A stretch of DNA of 64,000 nt from CAWAYR01 sp050250955 (GCA_050250955.1 JBFWNR010000001.1:186001-250000), one strand, 5' to 3'; shown: positions 40,440 through 52,454, counted from the first letter of the stretch. The notes: generated by a model from the letters alone, not told the origin. Program-made: numbers and translations.

Positions 40440-41336
40440 TCAGTGAGCCCGCACGGCCGCCGGGACACCGTCGGCGGCCACCTGGCCCGGCACGGTCGAA
40501 TCGACGAGCGTCCACGCATCGCTCTCGGCGAGCAGCTGCTGCGCGAGCGAAGTGTGGAGGGCGTGCCCGGCGCGGTGCGCCACCACGTGACCGAGCACGG
40601 GGTGGCCGAGCAACGCCAGGTCGCCGACGGCGTCGAGAATCTTGTGGCGCACGAACTCGTCCTCGAAGCGCAGTGCGTTGAGGACGCCGGTGTCGCCGAT
40701 GACGATGGCGTTCTCGAGCGAACCGCCCAGGGCCAGCCCCTGCTGGCGCATCCACTCGACTTCCTTGAGGAAGCCGAAGGTGCGGGCGGCGGCGATGTCG
40801 TCGGCGAAGCTCTGTTCGGTGATCCGCGTGGTCCGCGACTGGTGGCGCAGCAGCGGATGGTCGAAGCTGATCGTGTAGCTGACCTTGAAGTGATCCGACG
40901 GGTAGATGGCGATGTGCTTGTCGCCCTGGCCGACGCTGATCGGCCGCAGCACCTTGAGATAGCGCCGCGCCGCCGGCAGGCGCTTGATGCCCGCCTCCTG
41001 GATGAGGAACAGGAACGGCGCCGAGCTGCCGTCCATGATCGGCACTTCGCGCTGGCTCAGCTCGATGACGACGTTGTCGACGCCGGCCGAGACGAGCGCG
41101 GCGAGCAGATGCTCCACGGTCTCGACCGTGGCGCCGTCGCGGCCGAGCACGGTGGCATAGTGCAGGCTGGTGACGTGCGCGACCGAGGCCGGGATGTCGA
41201 TGCCGAGGTCGACGCGCCGGAAGACGATGCCGGTGCCGGCCGCAGCCGGCTTGAGCGTCAGGCTGACCTTGGTGCCGGAATGGAGACCGATTCCAGCACA
41301 GGAAACTTGGCGACGAAGGGTCTGCTGCGCGTCCAC
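40440..41336 (-). CDS. lpxC: UDP-3-O-acyl-N-acetylglucosamine deacetylase
   Basis: Zinc enzyme for the committed step of lipid A synthesis. About 298 residues. GIGLHSG near the start, the first zinc His in ETVEHLLAAL, the second zinc His and Asp in RHKILDAVGDL and the general-acid His in AHRAGHALHT are all present. PIMDGSSAPF is typical. The GTG at 41336 (VDAQQTLRRQ) fits the family start; a TTG at 41366 would add ten residues. Shows an outer membrane with lipid A. A clear terminator follows. Confidence 0.94.
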   Translation of the reverse strand: MDAQQTLRRQVSCAGIGLHSGTKVSLTLKPAAAGTGIVFRRVDLGIDIPASVAHVTSLHYATVLGRDGATVETVEHLLAALVSAGVDNVVIELSQREVPIMDGSSAPFLFLIQEAGIKRLPAARRYLKVLRPISVGQGDKHIAIYPSDHFKVSYTISFDHPLLRHQSRTTRITEQSFADDIAAARTFGFLKEVEWMRQQGLALGGSLENAIVIGDTGVLNALRFEDEFVRHKILDAVGDLALLGHPVLGHVVAHRAGHALHTSLAQQLLAESDAWTLVDSTVPGQVAADGVPAAVRAH

Positions 41337-41516
41337 GAGTGGCTGTCCGGTGTCGTCTAGAAGCAAACGAGATGCCCGCAGAATGGACCTTCGTGAAGAT
41401 GAGTCAAACCGTTGTGAATCATTGATTTACGCGGACCGTTTCGAGCCCGGGACCGACCCGGTGTGGCCGGGCGACCACAGGCAGTTTCTCCACAACTGTG
41501 GTTGGATTGACACACT

Positions 41517-44357
<2,841 letters not shown>

Positions 44358-44804
44358 GCTAGCGAGGCTCCGCCCGGCGAGCGAGTGCCAAACGGCTGCG
44401 CCCCGCTAGCCGCAGTGTCGCTTTGCCCGGCCGCCGGCCGGGCGGGATGTCTCGAAGGCCGGAAGAACGCTGAAGTGTGTGCATTGGCTACCGGCCTTCA
44501 AGACATCAGGCGAGTCCATCGGGCCGAAACCCAACCTCCAATTCTACCTCTCGCGGGGAGGACGTGAGCACCGACTACCCCGCCGGGCACCGACTGCCCG
44601 GGCGAACCCGCGCTTCGGGGTAGCGCGTGCTCGGGCCACCGGCGGCCGGTGCTGGCTGACGCCCCGGGGCCGGAGATTCGCCCTGCCGCCGGGCTGGCGC
44701 GCGCCTTGCTCAGCTCCAGGGGGTCCAGGCACGTCACGGTCGTCGCTGGCACCCTGCCGCGGACGAGGAGGCACCCACCCAGAGGTCAGGAAGCGAGGCA
44801 GGCG
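44358..44804. other. Intergenic region between uvrA and an exported-protein gene
   Basis: A divergent interval of about 450 bases. No gene is seen. It holds a long inverted repeat (44446-44507, listed separately) and must hold the promoters of uvrA (minus) and of the gene at 44805 (plus), although no box is convincing. A short GC-rich palindromic run, CCCGGCCGCCGGCCGGGC, lies near 44426-44443. Confidence 0.6.
44446..44507. repeat. 17-bp inverted repeat with 28-base spacer
   Basis: Left arm GATGTCTCGAAGGCCGG (44446-44462) and right arm CCGGCCTTCAAGACATC (44491-44507) pair at 16 of 17 positions. The spacer is AT-richer (28 bases). It sits about 90 bases before the uvrA start. It could be a structured leader, an operator pair or a relic of a small mobile element. 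Confidence 0.7.
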
Positions 44805-45536
44805 ATGAAGGCCAGGACACCACGAGTGCCCGTCGCGGCGCTGGCGGCCGCGACGCTGTTGGCGGCACACGGCGCGGCGGCGCAGACCGCCGACCCCACG
44901 TTCAGCGCGGACGTCACCGTGACCCATCGGGTCATCGATCGGTCGGGAGCGCCGATTCGGGAGTTGCCGACCTCCCGCTATCGGCTCAACCTCAGCCAGG
45001 GCGGCGCCCTGCGGCTGACGATGCTGGCGACGCGCACCAGCCCGGCGAGTGGGCCGCTGGCCGATCGCTACGCGGGCATCACCGTGGACACCGGCGACGA
45101 CGGCTGGCCGCACATGCGCGACGCCGCCGGCCGGACGCTCGACACGCCGCGGGGGCAGGGCCCGGTGACGGCCGGCAGCGCCGGCGACGACGGCCTGGTG
45201 GTCCGTCGGCGCGATCGTGCCGGCCGGCTCGCCGCGCTCGGCCGGCGGTTCGGCCGCGCGACCGGCACCGTCGGACGCCTCTCGCGCTACGTCCTCGCCC
45301 GCGACGGCGTGGTCGAGGAGGCCCTGGTCGCCGGCGACTCCGCCCTGCCCGTCGAGGTGAACCGCCTCGAACAGGGCGCGCTCGTCGAACACCACCGCTT
45401 CGACTACACGGCCGTCGGCGAGATGCTGGTCCGCACGCGGACGCACAGCGAATCGGCGCTCCGCGACGGCAGCGGCGCCCGCCTGGTGTCGGTGACGACG
45501 CTGAGCGCGGTCCGCGTCGACGGCGGAGCGCGATGA
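44805..45536 (+). CDS. Exported protein coupled to a bulb-lectin lipase
   Basis: Protein of 243 residues with a signal peptide (VAALAAATLLAAHGAAAQ). It is beta-rich with no Cys or catalytic motif visible (VTVTHRVIDRSGAPIRELP, RYRLNLSQGGALRLTMLATR). No family is recognised. Its last codons overlap the ATG of the lipase gene (ATGA), so it may be a secretion partner or chaperone for the lipase, inferred from context. Confidence 0.72.
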   Translation: MKARTPRVPVAALAAATLLAAHGAAAQTADPTFSADVTVTHRVIDRSGAPIRELPTSRYRLNLSQGGALRLTMLATRTSPASGPLADRYAGITVDTGDDGWPHMRDAAGRTLDTPRGQGPVTAGSAGDDGLVVRRRDRAGRLAALGRRFGRATGTVGRLSRYVLARDGVVEEALVAGDSALPVEVNRLEQGALVEHHRFDYTAVGEMLVRTRTHSESALRDGSGARLVSVTTLSAVRVDGGAR

Positions 45537-46990
45537 CGCCCCGTCTCTTCGCCGTTGTCGCCGCGGCGCTGACGCTCGCCGCCCCTCCGGCGGCGGCACA
45601 GGACGTGCCCGTCGTGTTCGTGCACGGTGGCTTCAGCAGCGCCGACACCTGGCGCGACGCCGCCAACCGGCTGGCCGCGACCCTGCAGATCACTCCGCAT
45701 CTGGTCGATCTGCCGTCGACGGCGGTCTTCGAGCAGCAGACGGCGGTGCTCAACGGCGCCAAGGGCGGCCTGCCGACGACCGCCATCGCCGTCGGCCACA
45801 GCAACGGCGGCATCGTGTCGCGCCAGTGGAGCCGGCAGCGACCGCTCGGCGGGATCCTCACGCTCGGGACGCCGCACACCGGCACGCAGCTCTCGGCCCG
45901 CGCGCTCGACCTGGTCAACTTCAACTACCTCGTCTACAACCTCGCCGGCCTGGCCGCCGGCACGGCCTCCTCGTCGCCCGACTTCGCCTGGCTGGTCGCC
46001 GCCGGCCTGCAGGTCTATCTGAGCAACGTCCAGTGGCTGTCGTGGAACACGATCAGCGCCATCACCTCGTCAGTGGCGGTCGCCGGTTACGTGCCGCTGG
46101 CGCCACAGGTCGTCCCGGGGGCCAGCTTCCTCAACGCCCTCAACGACGGCGGCAATCTGGCGCGGGAAGCGGCGGCGGTCCGCCGTCGCGTCGGCCTGGT
46201 CTACACGGCCAGCGACTACTGGCGGGCCGGGATGGCCGTCGGTCTTGCACCGGGCAGCCGCGACACGGCCTGGGCGATCCTGCTCATCAGTCCACCGGCG
46301 TTGGAATATGCCGCAGCGTGGCTCGACACCCGATACAGCCCCACGCACCTGCTGGCGCGGACCTTCGCGGCGCGGCTGCGCTATCTGGCCAGCGTCGTGC
46401 GCGACATGGACCCGCAGTGGTGCCACGCGGTCACCGGCGACCGCGGCTGCAGCATCCCCCACGACGGCATCGTGTCGGTCGTCAACCAGCACTATCCGGG
46501 CGCGCTCAACTTCTCGGTCAGCGGCCCGGCCCACAAACAGGAGACGCAGCAGAGCGACGGCGTCATCGCCTCGGTGCTCACCGGAGTGATGGAAGTGCGC
46601 GCCCGGGGGGCTGCGCCGCCACCGCCCGGTGGCGGCGGTGGCGGGAACGGTGCCGACGTGCTCGGGCCGGGGCAGCGCCTCTACCCGGACCAGCAGATCC
46701 TCTCGGCCGACGGCAGCGTCGCGCTGCGCTACCAGTCGGACGGCAACCTGGTGCTCTACGGCGGCGGCGGCCAGGTGCTGTGGGACACCGCCACGTGGGG
46801 CCACAGCGCCGGGCGAGCCGAGATGCAGCACGACGGCAACTTCGTCGTCTACGACGCCGCCGACACCCCGGTCTGGGCGTCCGACACCCAGGCCTCCGGC
46901 GCCTACCTGCAGGTCCATCGCGAGGGCTACGTGATGGTGCACGACGCCTCGGGCGTCGGCCTGTGGTGGAGCGGGAGCAGCACGCACTGA
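45533..46990 (+). CDS. Exported alpha/beta hydrolase (lipase-like) with bulb-type lectin domain
   Basis: Protein of 485 residues. After a signal peptide (ending AAAQ) the hydrolase domain has VVFVHGGFSSADTW and nucleophile Ser in AVGHSNGGIVSRQ. DPQWCHAVTGDRGCS has a likely disulfide, and a late Asp or His (SIPHDGIVSVVNQH) could complete the triad. A Pro/Gly linker (APPPPGGGGGGNG) leads to a B-lectin domain with mannose-site repeats YQSDGNLVLYGG, MQHDGNFVVYDA and a degenerate REGYVMVHDA. A carbohydrate-targeted lipase or esterase is likely. Such lectin modules are common in plants and some bacteria. Confidence 0.87.
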   Translation: MTPRLFAVVAAALTLAAPPAAAQDVPVVFVHGGFSSADTWRDAANRLAATLQITPHLVDLPSTAVFEQQTAVLNGAKGGLPTTAIAVGHSNGGIVSRQWSRQRPLGGILTLGTPHTGTQLSARALDLVNFNYLVYNLAGLAAGTASSSPDFAWLVAAGLQVYLSNVQWLSWNTISAITSSVAVAGYVPLAPQVVPGASFLNALNDGGNLAREAAAVRRRVGLVYTASDYWRAGMAVGLAPGSRDTAWAILLISPPALEYAAAWLDTRYSPTHLLARTFAARLRYLASVVRDMDPQWCHAVTGDRGCSIPHDGIVSVVNQHYPGALNFSVSGPAHKQETQQSDGVIASVLTGVMEVRARGAAPPPPGGGGGGNGADVLGPGQRLYPDQQILSADGSVALRYQSDGNLVLYGGGGQVLWDTATWGHSAGRAEMQHDGNFVVYDAADTPVWASDTQASGAYLQVHREGYVMVHDASGVGLWWSGSSTH

Positions 46991-47042
46991 TTGCGATTCG
47001 CGACGGCCGCCGGGCAACCGGCGGCCGTCGTCGAGGACGTCC

Positions 47043-48218
47043 ATGCGCACACCGATACTCCTGGTCGCCGCCCTCCTCGTCGCTCCGGTCGCGAGCGGCG
47101 CCCGCGCCGGCGCGCCGGCGCCGCTCTGGCACGTTCCCGGTGCCGCCCGCGGCACGCCGGCCTTCGACGGCACGACCGCGTACTTCCTGAACCGGGACCG
47201 TGAGGTGGTCGCCATCGACGCCGACTCCGGTCGGGTCCGCTGGCGGACCGGCACCGGCGTGACCAGTGAGGACGACATCTTCGGCGCCACCACGGCCGGC
47301 ACCACCGTGACACTCGCCGGCCCACTGGTCGTGGCCGGCGACTGGGACATCGTCGCCTTCGATCGCGCCAGCGGGAGACGCCAGTGGACCTACCGGGCCC
47401 CGGATGGCGACGGGCCGGGCCTGTTTCTCGGGCCGGCCGCGGGCGAGGCGATCGTCGCCGGGTCGCCCGGCGGCCGGGTCTACGCGCTCGAGGCCGCGAG
47501 CGGCCGTCCGCGCTGGGTGGCCACGATCGACGCGCGCCACGCCACGTCGGTGTTCCCGCCGGTCGTCCACGGCTCCGACGTCGTGGCCGGCTACTCGACC
47601 TATCTCAACCCCAGCGTCGGCGGGCTGGCGGTGCTCGACGCGGCCACCGGCCGCGTGCGCTGGCGGGCCGCGTTTCCACCGGCTCGCGAGCGCGGCCTGC
47701 ACACCAACTTCGCCGGCGGTCCCATCGTCGTCGACGACCTGGTGATTGCGTCGGTCGGCGACGGCAACGTGTACGCCTACGACCTGGCCACCGGCGCGCT
47801 GCGGTGGACGTTCCCACGTCTGTCCGACGTGCCGCAGCGACCAGGGTGGCCACCGCCGACGACCGACCTCGACCACCGGGCGATCGTCCGCGCCGGCCGG
47901 CTGATCGTCGCCGGGTCGGCCACCGGCGTGGTCGTCGCCTACGACCTCGATCGCCGCGAGGAGCGCTGGCGCTTCTACGATCCGGCGGCCGGGTCGACGA
48001 TGTTCTGGTTCGCCGCCGACGAACGCACGGCCTACCTTCCGTTCTTCGGCGGCTTCGTCGTCGCCCTCGACCTGGCCGACGGCACCGAGCGTTGGCGGAC
48101 CGGCGACTTCACCAAGGGGTTCCTGTGGGCACCGCTGCCGGCAGGCGACCGTCTGTTCCTCGGTGGCGCCTACGCCGGATTCCAGGCACTGCCCCTCACG
48201 ACCCCGGAGGCCCCATGA
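47043..48218 (+). CDS. Exported PQQ-like beta-propeller protein
   Basis: Protein of 391 residues with a signal peptide (ending ASGARAG). It has about six to seven blades of the quinoprotein-alcohol-dehydrogenase-like type, each with an A-x-D-x-x-(S/T)-G-x-x-x-W motif: AIDADSGRVRWR, AFDRASGRRQWTY, ALEAASGRPRWVA, VLDAATGRVRWRA, AYDLATGALRWTF. No PQQ-binding Cys pair or catalytic Asp is evident, so it is probably a scaffold or binder. Coupled by ATGA to a small lipoprotein gene. Confidence 0.88.
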   Translation: MRTPILLVAALLVAPVASGARAGAPAPLWHVPGAARGTPAFDGTTAYFLNRDREVVAIDADSGRVRWRTGTGVTSEDDIFGATTAGTTVTLAGPLVVAGDWDIVAFDRASGRRQWTYRAPDGDGPGLFLGPAAGEAIVAGSPGGRVYALEAASGRPRWVATIDARHATSVFPPVVHGSDVVAGYSTYLNPSVGGLAVLDAATGRVRWRAAFPPARERGLHTNFAGGPIVVDDLVIASVGDGNVYAYDLATGALRWTFPRLSDVPQRPGWPPPTTDLDHRAIVRAGRLIVAGSATGVVVAYDLDRREERWRFYDPAAGSTMFWFAADERTAYLPFFGGFVVALDLADGTERWRTGDFTKGFLWAPLPAGDRLFLGGAYAGFQALPLTTPEAP

Positions 48219-48670
48219 CCCGACTGGCCCTGGCCATTGCCCTCGTCGCGGCCCTGGGCTGCACGAGCGATTCCGCCCCGACGGCGCCTTCGCCGACAGC
48301 GGGCCCCAACACCGGGCCCTGGACCGGCACTGCGGCCGACGCGGTGAACGGCACCGGCACGCTGCACCTCGACCTCACCGAGTTGACGATCGACGCCACT
48401 CGCAGTCTGCTCGGCGGCACGTGGCGCGCCGAGTTCACCGCGGTGCCGCCGGCCTCGGGGACGGTCGCCGGGTTGCGCACCGGCACGACGGTGCAGATCG
48501 TGCTCCAGCCAACGACGCCGCCACCCTGCCCGTCCGCCCCTCTGCCGGGGACCACCGGGACGTTCTCGGCCGTGAACCTCAGCCTCGACGGCACCGCCAT
48601 CAGCGGCGAGTACGCCTATGCGGCGTGCACCGGCGCGGTCACCGGCACACTGTCCATACGCCGCCGCTGA
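48215..48670 (+). CDS. Small lipoprotein, function unknown
   Basis: Lipoprotein of 151 residues with lipobox VAALGCTSDS. A Thr/Pro/Ala-rich linker leads to a beta-rich domain (TGTLHLDLTELTIDATRS, TGTFSAVNLSLDGTAISGEY) with two Cys that may bridge. Such small beta-barrel-like lipoproteins are common in this lineage; no named family is recognised. Translationally coupled to the propeller gene. Confidence 0.78.
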   Translation: MTRLALAIALVAALGCTSDSAPTAPSPTAGPNTGPWTGTAADAVNGTGTLHLDLTELTIDATRSLLGGTWRAEFTAVPPASGTVAGLRTGTTVQIVLQPTTPPPCPSAPLPGTTGTFSAVNLSLDGTAISGEYAYAACTGAVTGTLSIRRR

Positions 48671-48698
48671 CACCTTGTGGCCGGGGCCCTCGACCGGG

Positions 48699-49703
48699 TC
48701 AGGTCGCGGCGGGGAACCGGTACAGGCTGTCGGGGGTGGCGGCCAGAAGCGCCCCGTCGGGCGCGAACGCCACGCCGATGAGGCCGGGACCGGCCACGAC
48801 CGCGCGGCGCGGGCCCGCGGGATCGAGACGGTAGATGGCACTGACGCCGGCCAGGGCTTCGACGACGTGCAGGACGCCGTGCGGGTCGAAGGCCAGCCCC
48901 TGCGGCCGCCCGAAGGGCACGTCCAGCGTGTCGTGGCGACCGCTGGCACTGAAGCGGTGCACCGGATCGTGCGTCGCCAGCGTCGGCGCGTTCACGTAGA
49001 GGTGTTGGTCGGGCCCGAAGGCGAGGTGAAACGCGGCGACGCTCGCCGGCAGCGTGGCAAACGTCTCCACCCGTGACCCGGCCTCGGTCACGCGGTGGAT
49101 GGTGCCGGTGCGGTCGCCGACGAAGAGCGACCCGTCGGGGGCGAACGCCAGGCCGGTGGGCACGCCGAGTTCGCCGACCACGGCGCGGGCGTGGCCGGTG
49201 TCGTCGATGCGGTACACGGTCCCGTCGTGGCGGCTGGACACGTACAGGCTGCCGTCGGGCGCGACGGCCAGGCCGGTAGCGTTGACCAGACCGTCGACGA
49301 ACGCTTCACGGGCGCCGTCGATCGTCACCCGGTAGGCGGACACCGCGGTGGCCTGCCCGCGCGAACCGCTGAAGGTGGCGTAGATCCAGCCATCCGGCCC
49401 GACGACGGGACTGTCGACCTGGTGCAGACCGGTTGCCAGCCGGGTGCCGACATCGACGAACAGAGTGGCGCCAGGCGCCCACGAGGCCCGCACCGCCGCC
49501 CGCCCCGGCGTCGCCGCCGGCGGCACCACCACCGCGCAGCGGTCGCTCCCGGCGAAGACGACCTGCGCCGGCGCCCCGCCGACCGAGATCGACTGGCCCG
49601 GTCCCGGCGGCGCCGGCAGGCCCTGGCCGCGCAGCCAGACGCGGCCGCCTTCGATCACGCCGCGAGGCTCGATGCCGGTCAGCGTCACCGCGCCGTAGGC
49701 CAT
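48699..49703 (-). CDS. IPT/TIG plus NHL/SMP-30-like propeller protein
   Basis: Protein of 334 residues without a clear signal peptide. Residues 1-80 resemble an IPT/TIG domain (TLTGIEPRGVIEGGRVWLRG). The rest has propeller blades of the NHL/SMP-30 type: PVVGPDGWIYATF, GLAVAPDGSLYVSSRHDGTVYRI, GLAFAPDGSLFVGDRTGTIHRV, GLAFDPHGVLHVVEA and GVAFAPDGALLAAT. It is likely a binding or lactonase-like protein, but no catalytic residues can be assigned. It converges with the lipoprotein gene and diverges from the zinc-ribbon gene. Confidence 0.82.
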   Translation of the reverse strand: MAYGAVTLTGIEPRGVIEGGRVWLRGQGLPAPPGPGQSISVGGAPAQVVFAGSDRCAVVVPPAATPGRAAVRASWAPGATLFVDVGTRLATGLHQVDSPVVGPDGWIYATFSGSRGQATAVSAYRVTIDGAREAFVDGLVNATGLAVAPDGSLYVSSRHDGTVYRIDDTGHARAVVGELGVPTGLAFAPDGSLFVGDRTGTIHRVTEAGSRVETFATLPASVAAFHLAFGPDQHLYVNAPTLATHDPVHRFSASGRHDTLDVPFGRPQGLAFDPHGVLHVVEALAGVSAIYRLDPAGPRRAVVAGPGLIGVAFAPDGALLAATPDSLYRFPAAT

Positions 49704-49732
49704 CGGGTCATCCTACTTGATAGCATGCCGGG

Positions 49733-50437
49733 GTGACCTGCCCGGGCTGCCGGCGCGACACCACGGCTCTGACGCTCGACGGCCAATACGGCCGCGTGCT
49801 GACCATCGACCTCTGTCACGCCTGCAACGGCGTCTGGTTCGACGGCCACGAGGATCTGCACCTGGCGCCGTCAGGCGTCGTCGCGCTCTTCGAGGAGATG
49901 GGCCGGGCGGCAGGCGCCGCCCGCCAGCCGATGGCGCGCAAGATCTGTCCGCGTTGTGGCGTCGGCCTCTTGCGCGCCCACGACCGCCTTCGCGACACTC
50001 GCTACGAGTACTTCCGGTGCTCCCAGGGCCACGGGCGCTTCATGACCTTCGCGGCGTTCCTGCGCGCGCGGCATTTCGTGCGCGACTTGAGCGCCAGTGA
50101 AGTCCGTGAACTGGGCGTCCGGGTGGCGGTGATCAAATGCGTGAACTGTGGCGCCGCGGTCGACGTCCGCACGCATTCGTCGTGCAGCTTCTGTCAGGCG
50201 CCGATCGCGGTGATCGACGAAGGCCAGCTGTCGCGGACACTGGCCGACCTCGAGGCGGCGGCGGCCCGGCGCGCCACGGTGGACCCCAGCTGGCCGCTGC
50301 GGGCGGCGCAGGCGCGGCGGCAGACCGAGGCGGTGTTCGCGGAGTTGAACCGGGGCGGCGGGGCCTCGCCGTCGATCGACCTGGTCGAGGCCGGCGTGAC
50401 CTTGTTCGCGAAGGTGCTGAAGACGCTGCGCGGCTGA
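49733..50437 (+). CDS. Zinc-ribbon protein (three CxxC ribbons)
   Basis: Cytoplasmic protein of 234 residues. The first ribbon is MTCPGCRRDT with LCHACNGVWFD (a TFIIB-like zinc-ribbon pair), the second CPRCG with RCSQGHGRF, the third CVNCGAAVDVRTHSSCSFC. A helical tail of about 75 residues follows (DLEAAAARRATVDPSW). The function is unknown; such ribbons often serve in protein or nucleic-acid binding. GTG start; no signal sequence. Its stop lies 12 bases from the convergent HNH gene. Confidence 0.8.
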   Translation: MTCPGCRRDTTALTLDGQYGRVLTIDLCHACNGVWFDGHEDLHLAPSGVVALFEEMGRAAGAARQPMARKICPRCGVGLLRAHDRLRDTRYEYFRCSQGHGRFMTFAAFLRARHFVRDLSASEVRELGVRVAVIKCVNCGAAVDVRTHSSCSFCQAPIAVIDEGQLSRTLADLEAAAARRATVDPSWPLRAAQARRQTEAVFAELNRGGGASPSIDLVEAGVTLFAKVLKTLRG

Positions 50438-50449
50438 GCAGGCCGCCGC

Positions 50450-51007
50450 TCACCCGGTGTCGGCGTCGAGTTCCAGGTTCCAGTACAGATAGTCGCGCCA
50501 GCTGTCGGGCGTCCGCCGCACGCCGATGGTGATGCGGATGGCCGGCGCCGAATCGGGCCGGCGCGGCGGCCGGATGAGGTGCATCCCGGCCTCTGCCGGT
50601 GTCCGTCCGCCCTTGCGCCGGTTACACGCCACGCAGCAGGTGACGATGTTCTCCCAGTCCTTGCGGCCGCCTTGCGAGACCGGAATGACGTGGTCGAAGG
50701 TGAGGTCCTGGGTAGGCTGGTGCCTGTTGCAGTACTGGCAGGTGTGGGCATCGCGGGCGTAGATGTTCGCGCGCGAGAACGGCACGTAGTCGAATCGCTT
50801 CTTGATCCGGACGTAGCGGAGCAGCCGAATCACCGACGGCAGGCGCAAGCTGAACGACACGGCGCGAACCTCGCGCTCGTGCGACGCGATGATCTCCACC
50901 TTGCCCTGGCACCAGAGCGTGACGGCCTTCTGCCAGTGGACGACCTTGAGCGGCTCGAAGGTGGCGTTGAGGAGGAGCGTCTGCTCCATGTCGGCGACCC
51001 TGCTCAT
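50450..51007 (-). CDS. HNH-family endonuclease-like protein
   Basis: Protein of 185 residues. The motif LLLNATFEPLKVVHWQKAV starts the family. The HNH core is YARDAHTCQYC then DLTFDHVIPVSQGGRKDW, EN and CCVACNRRKG: two CxxC zinc pairs with the catalytic His in the DHV segment. These proteins are common in bacterial chromosomes and their DNA target is unknown. The start may be the ATG at 50989 (MEQTLLLN), where the family usually begins. Confidence 0.88.
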   Translation of the reverse strand: MSRVADMEQTLLLNATFEPLKVVHWQKAVTLWCQGKVEIIASHEREVRAVSFSLRLPSVIRLLRYVRIKKRFDYVPFSRANIYARDAHTCQYCNRHQPTQDLTFDHVIPVSQGGRKDWENIVTCCVACNRRKGGRTPAEAGMHLIRPPRRPDSAPAIRITIGVRRTPDSWRDYLYWNLELDADTG

Positions 51008-51146
51008 GAGTGTGCCCGGCCGGCCCGAAGGCTGTCAAGGCGCGGGCCGGCGTAACGTCTTCATCACGATGGAGTTAGGGCGATCCTGTCGGGCTGCGTC
51101 AGGACCCGCTGGCCGCTCGCCGCGCGCGGACCGATACTTGGGGGCG

Positions 51147-51632
51147 ATGGCGTGGCGGCTCCTGCTGGCGGCACTGGTGGCGATGGCGGCCTCCGCCTGC
51201 GCCTCCAGCGGCCGGGTGACCGCCCCAGTCGGAACCGCGCCGCCGGAGGCCCGTGCCCTCGAGGCCTTCGGCCACCGCATCGCCGCCACGGCCCTCGAGT
51301 TCCGCGGCGTGCCCTACCGCAACGGCGGCACGACGCCGGCGGGGTTCGATTGCTCGGGGTTGGTGCAATACGTGCTCGCCCGACACGGACGCGACGTGCC
51401 GCGGCAGACGCGTGACCAGTACGGCGTCGGGACCAAGATCCGACGCGACGCGGTGCGCGCCGGCGACCTGGTGTTCTTCTCCACCGTGGCCAGCGGCGCC
51501 TCGCACGTCGGCATCGCGCTCGATGGCGAGGAGTTCGTGCACGCCCCGAGCAGCCGCGGCGTGGTACGGGTCGAGCGGCTGTCGACCGAGTACTGGCGAC
51601 GCCGCTTCGTCGGCGCCCGACGCGTCCGCTGA
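51147..51632 (+). CDS. NlpC/P60-family lipoprotein (cell-wall endopeptidase)
   Basis: Lipoprotein of 161 residues with lipobox MAASAC. The NlpC/P60 catalytic Cys lies in AGFDCSGLVQYVLARHG, with His in SGASHVGIALDGEEFVHAP and a later polar residue. It cuts peptide stems in peptidoglycan. The ATG at 51147 was chosen for the signal peptide. It converges on mtgA, with six bases between the stops, so a wall-modifying pair stands together. Confidence 0.92.
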   Translation: MAWRLLLAALVAMAASACASSGRVTAPVGTAPPEARALEAFGHRIAATALEFRGVPYRNGGTTPAGFDCSGLVQYVLARHGRDVPRQTRDQYGVGTKIRRDAVRAGDLVFFSTVASGASHVGIALDGEEFVHAPSSRGVVRVERLSTEYWRRRFVGARRVR

Positions 51633-51638
51633 CGACGT

Positions 51639-52454
51639 TCAGTCCGGCGTCCTGGCGGGCGACGGCCCGCCCGGCGGCGGCTCTGGCGGAGGAGGCGGTG
51701 TGGTGTCGATGGGCGGCGCGATCGGCGCATCCGGTGCCGGCGCGGGCGGCGGAGCTTCGGGCGGCGGCTCGACCCGCCCCATGCGGCCCAGGATGATCTG
51801 CTGACGGCGGAGCAGCCGCCGCGTCGGGCGCGCCGGGCTGTGGACCCGCGGGTTGATGATGGCGCCGGCCAGCAGCGCCGCCTCCGCCGGCCCGAGCGCC
51901 GCGGCGCTCTTGTTGAAGTAGGCCCGGGCGGCGGCCTCGCATCCGAAGATGCCGTCGCCCCATTCGATCGAGTTCAGATAGATCTCGAGGATCCGCCGCT
52001 TGCCGAGCGCCGCCTCGAGGCGACGGGTGATGAGCAGTTCGCGCAGCTTGCGGACCGGGTTGCGGGATTCCGACAGGTAGAGGTTCTTGGCCAGCTGCTG
52101 GGTGATCGTGCTGGCGCCGCGCATCGACCCGCCTTCCTCCAGGCTGTCCTCGATCGACTCGCGGATCTGCTCGTAGTCGAGGCCTTCGTGGGCGAAGAAC
52201 GCACCGTCCTCGGCGACGATCACCGCCCGCTTGAGATGCGTGGAGATGCGGTTGTAGGGCACCCACCGGCGCCGCAGCGTGAAGCTCTTGCCCTGGTCGT
52301 GGGCCTGGTCACGGCGAATCTCGATGAACGCCGTGGTCTCGGGGGCCTCGGTGGCCAGACGCCGCACGTCGGGCAGCGTGAGGTAGACGTAGGCCAGGCA
52401 GGCGAAGCCGATGGCGAGCGCCGCCACGAAGCCGCGTGCGAGCCGCCGACGCAT
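51639..52454 (-). CDS. mtgA: Monofunctional peptidoglycan glycosyltransferase
   Basis: GT51 transglycosylase that polymerises lipid II in the periplasm. Protein of 271 residues with an N-terminal anchor (GFVAALAIGFACLAYVYL). Family motifs are VAEDGAFFAHEGLDYE (catalytic Glu), GASTITQQLAKNLYLS, RKLRELLITRRLEAALGK and EIYLNSIEWG. After the domain ends near 230 there is an unusual Pro-rich tail of about 35 residues (PPPEAPPPAPAPDAPIAPP). No transpeptidase domain is present. Confidence 0.93.
   Translation of the reverse strand: MRRRLARGFVAALAIGFACLAYVYLTLPDVRRLATEAPETTAFIEIRRDQAHDQGKSFTLRRRWVPYNRISTHLKRAVIVAEDGAFFAHEGLDYEQIRESIEDSLEEGGSMRGASTITQQLAKNLYLSESRNPVRKLRELLITRRLEAALGKRRILEIYLNSIEWGDGIFGCEAAARAYFNKSAAALGPAEAALLAGAIINPRVHSPARPTRRLLRRQQIILGRMGRVEPPPEAPPPAPAPDAPIAPPIDTTPPPPPEPPPGGPSPARTPD

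Noticed and set aside
41379..41407. lpxC promoter (TTGACT, 17 bases, ATTCTG on the minus strand)
   Set aside because: The -35 is good but the -10 is poor; not strong enough to list as a feature.
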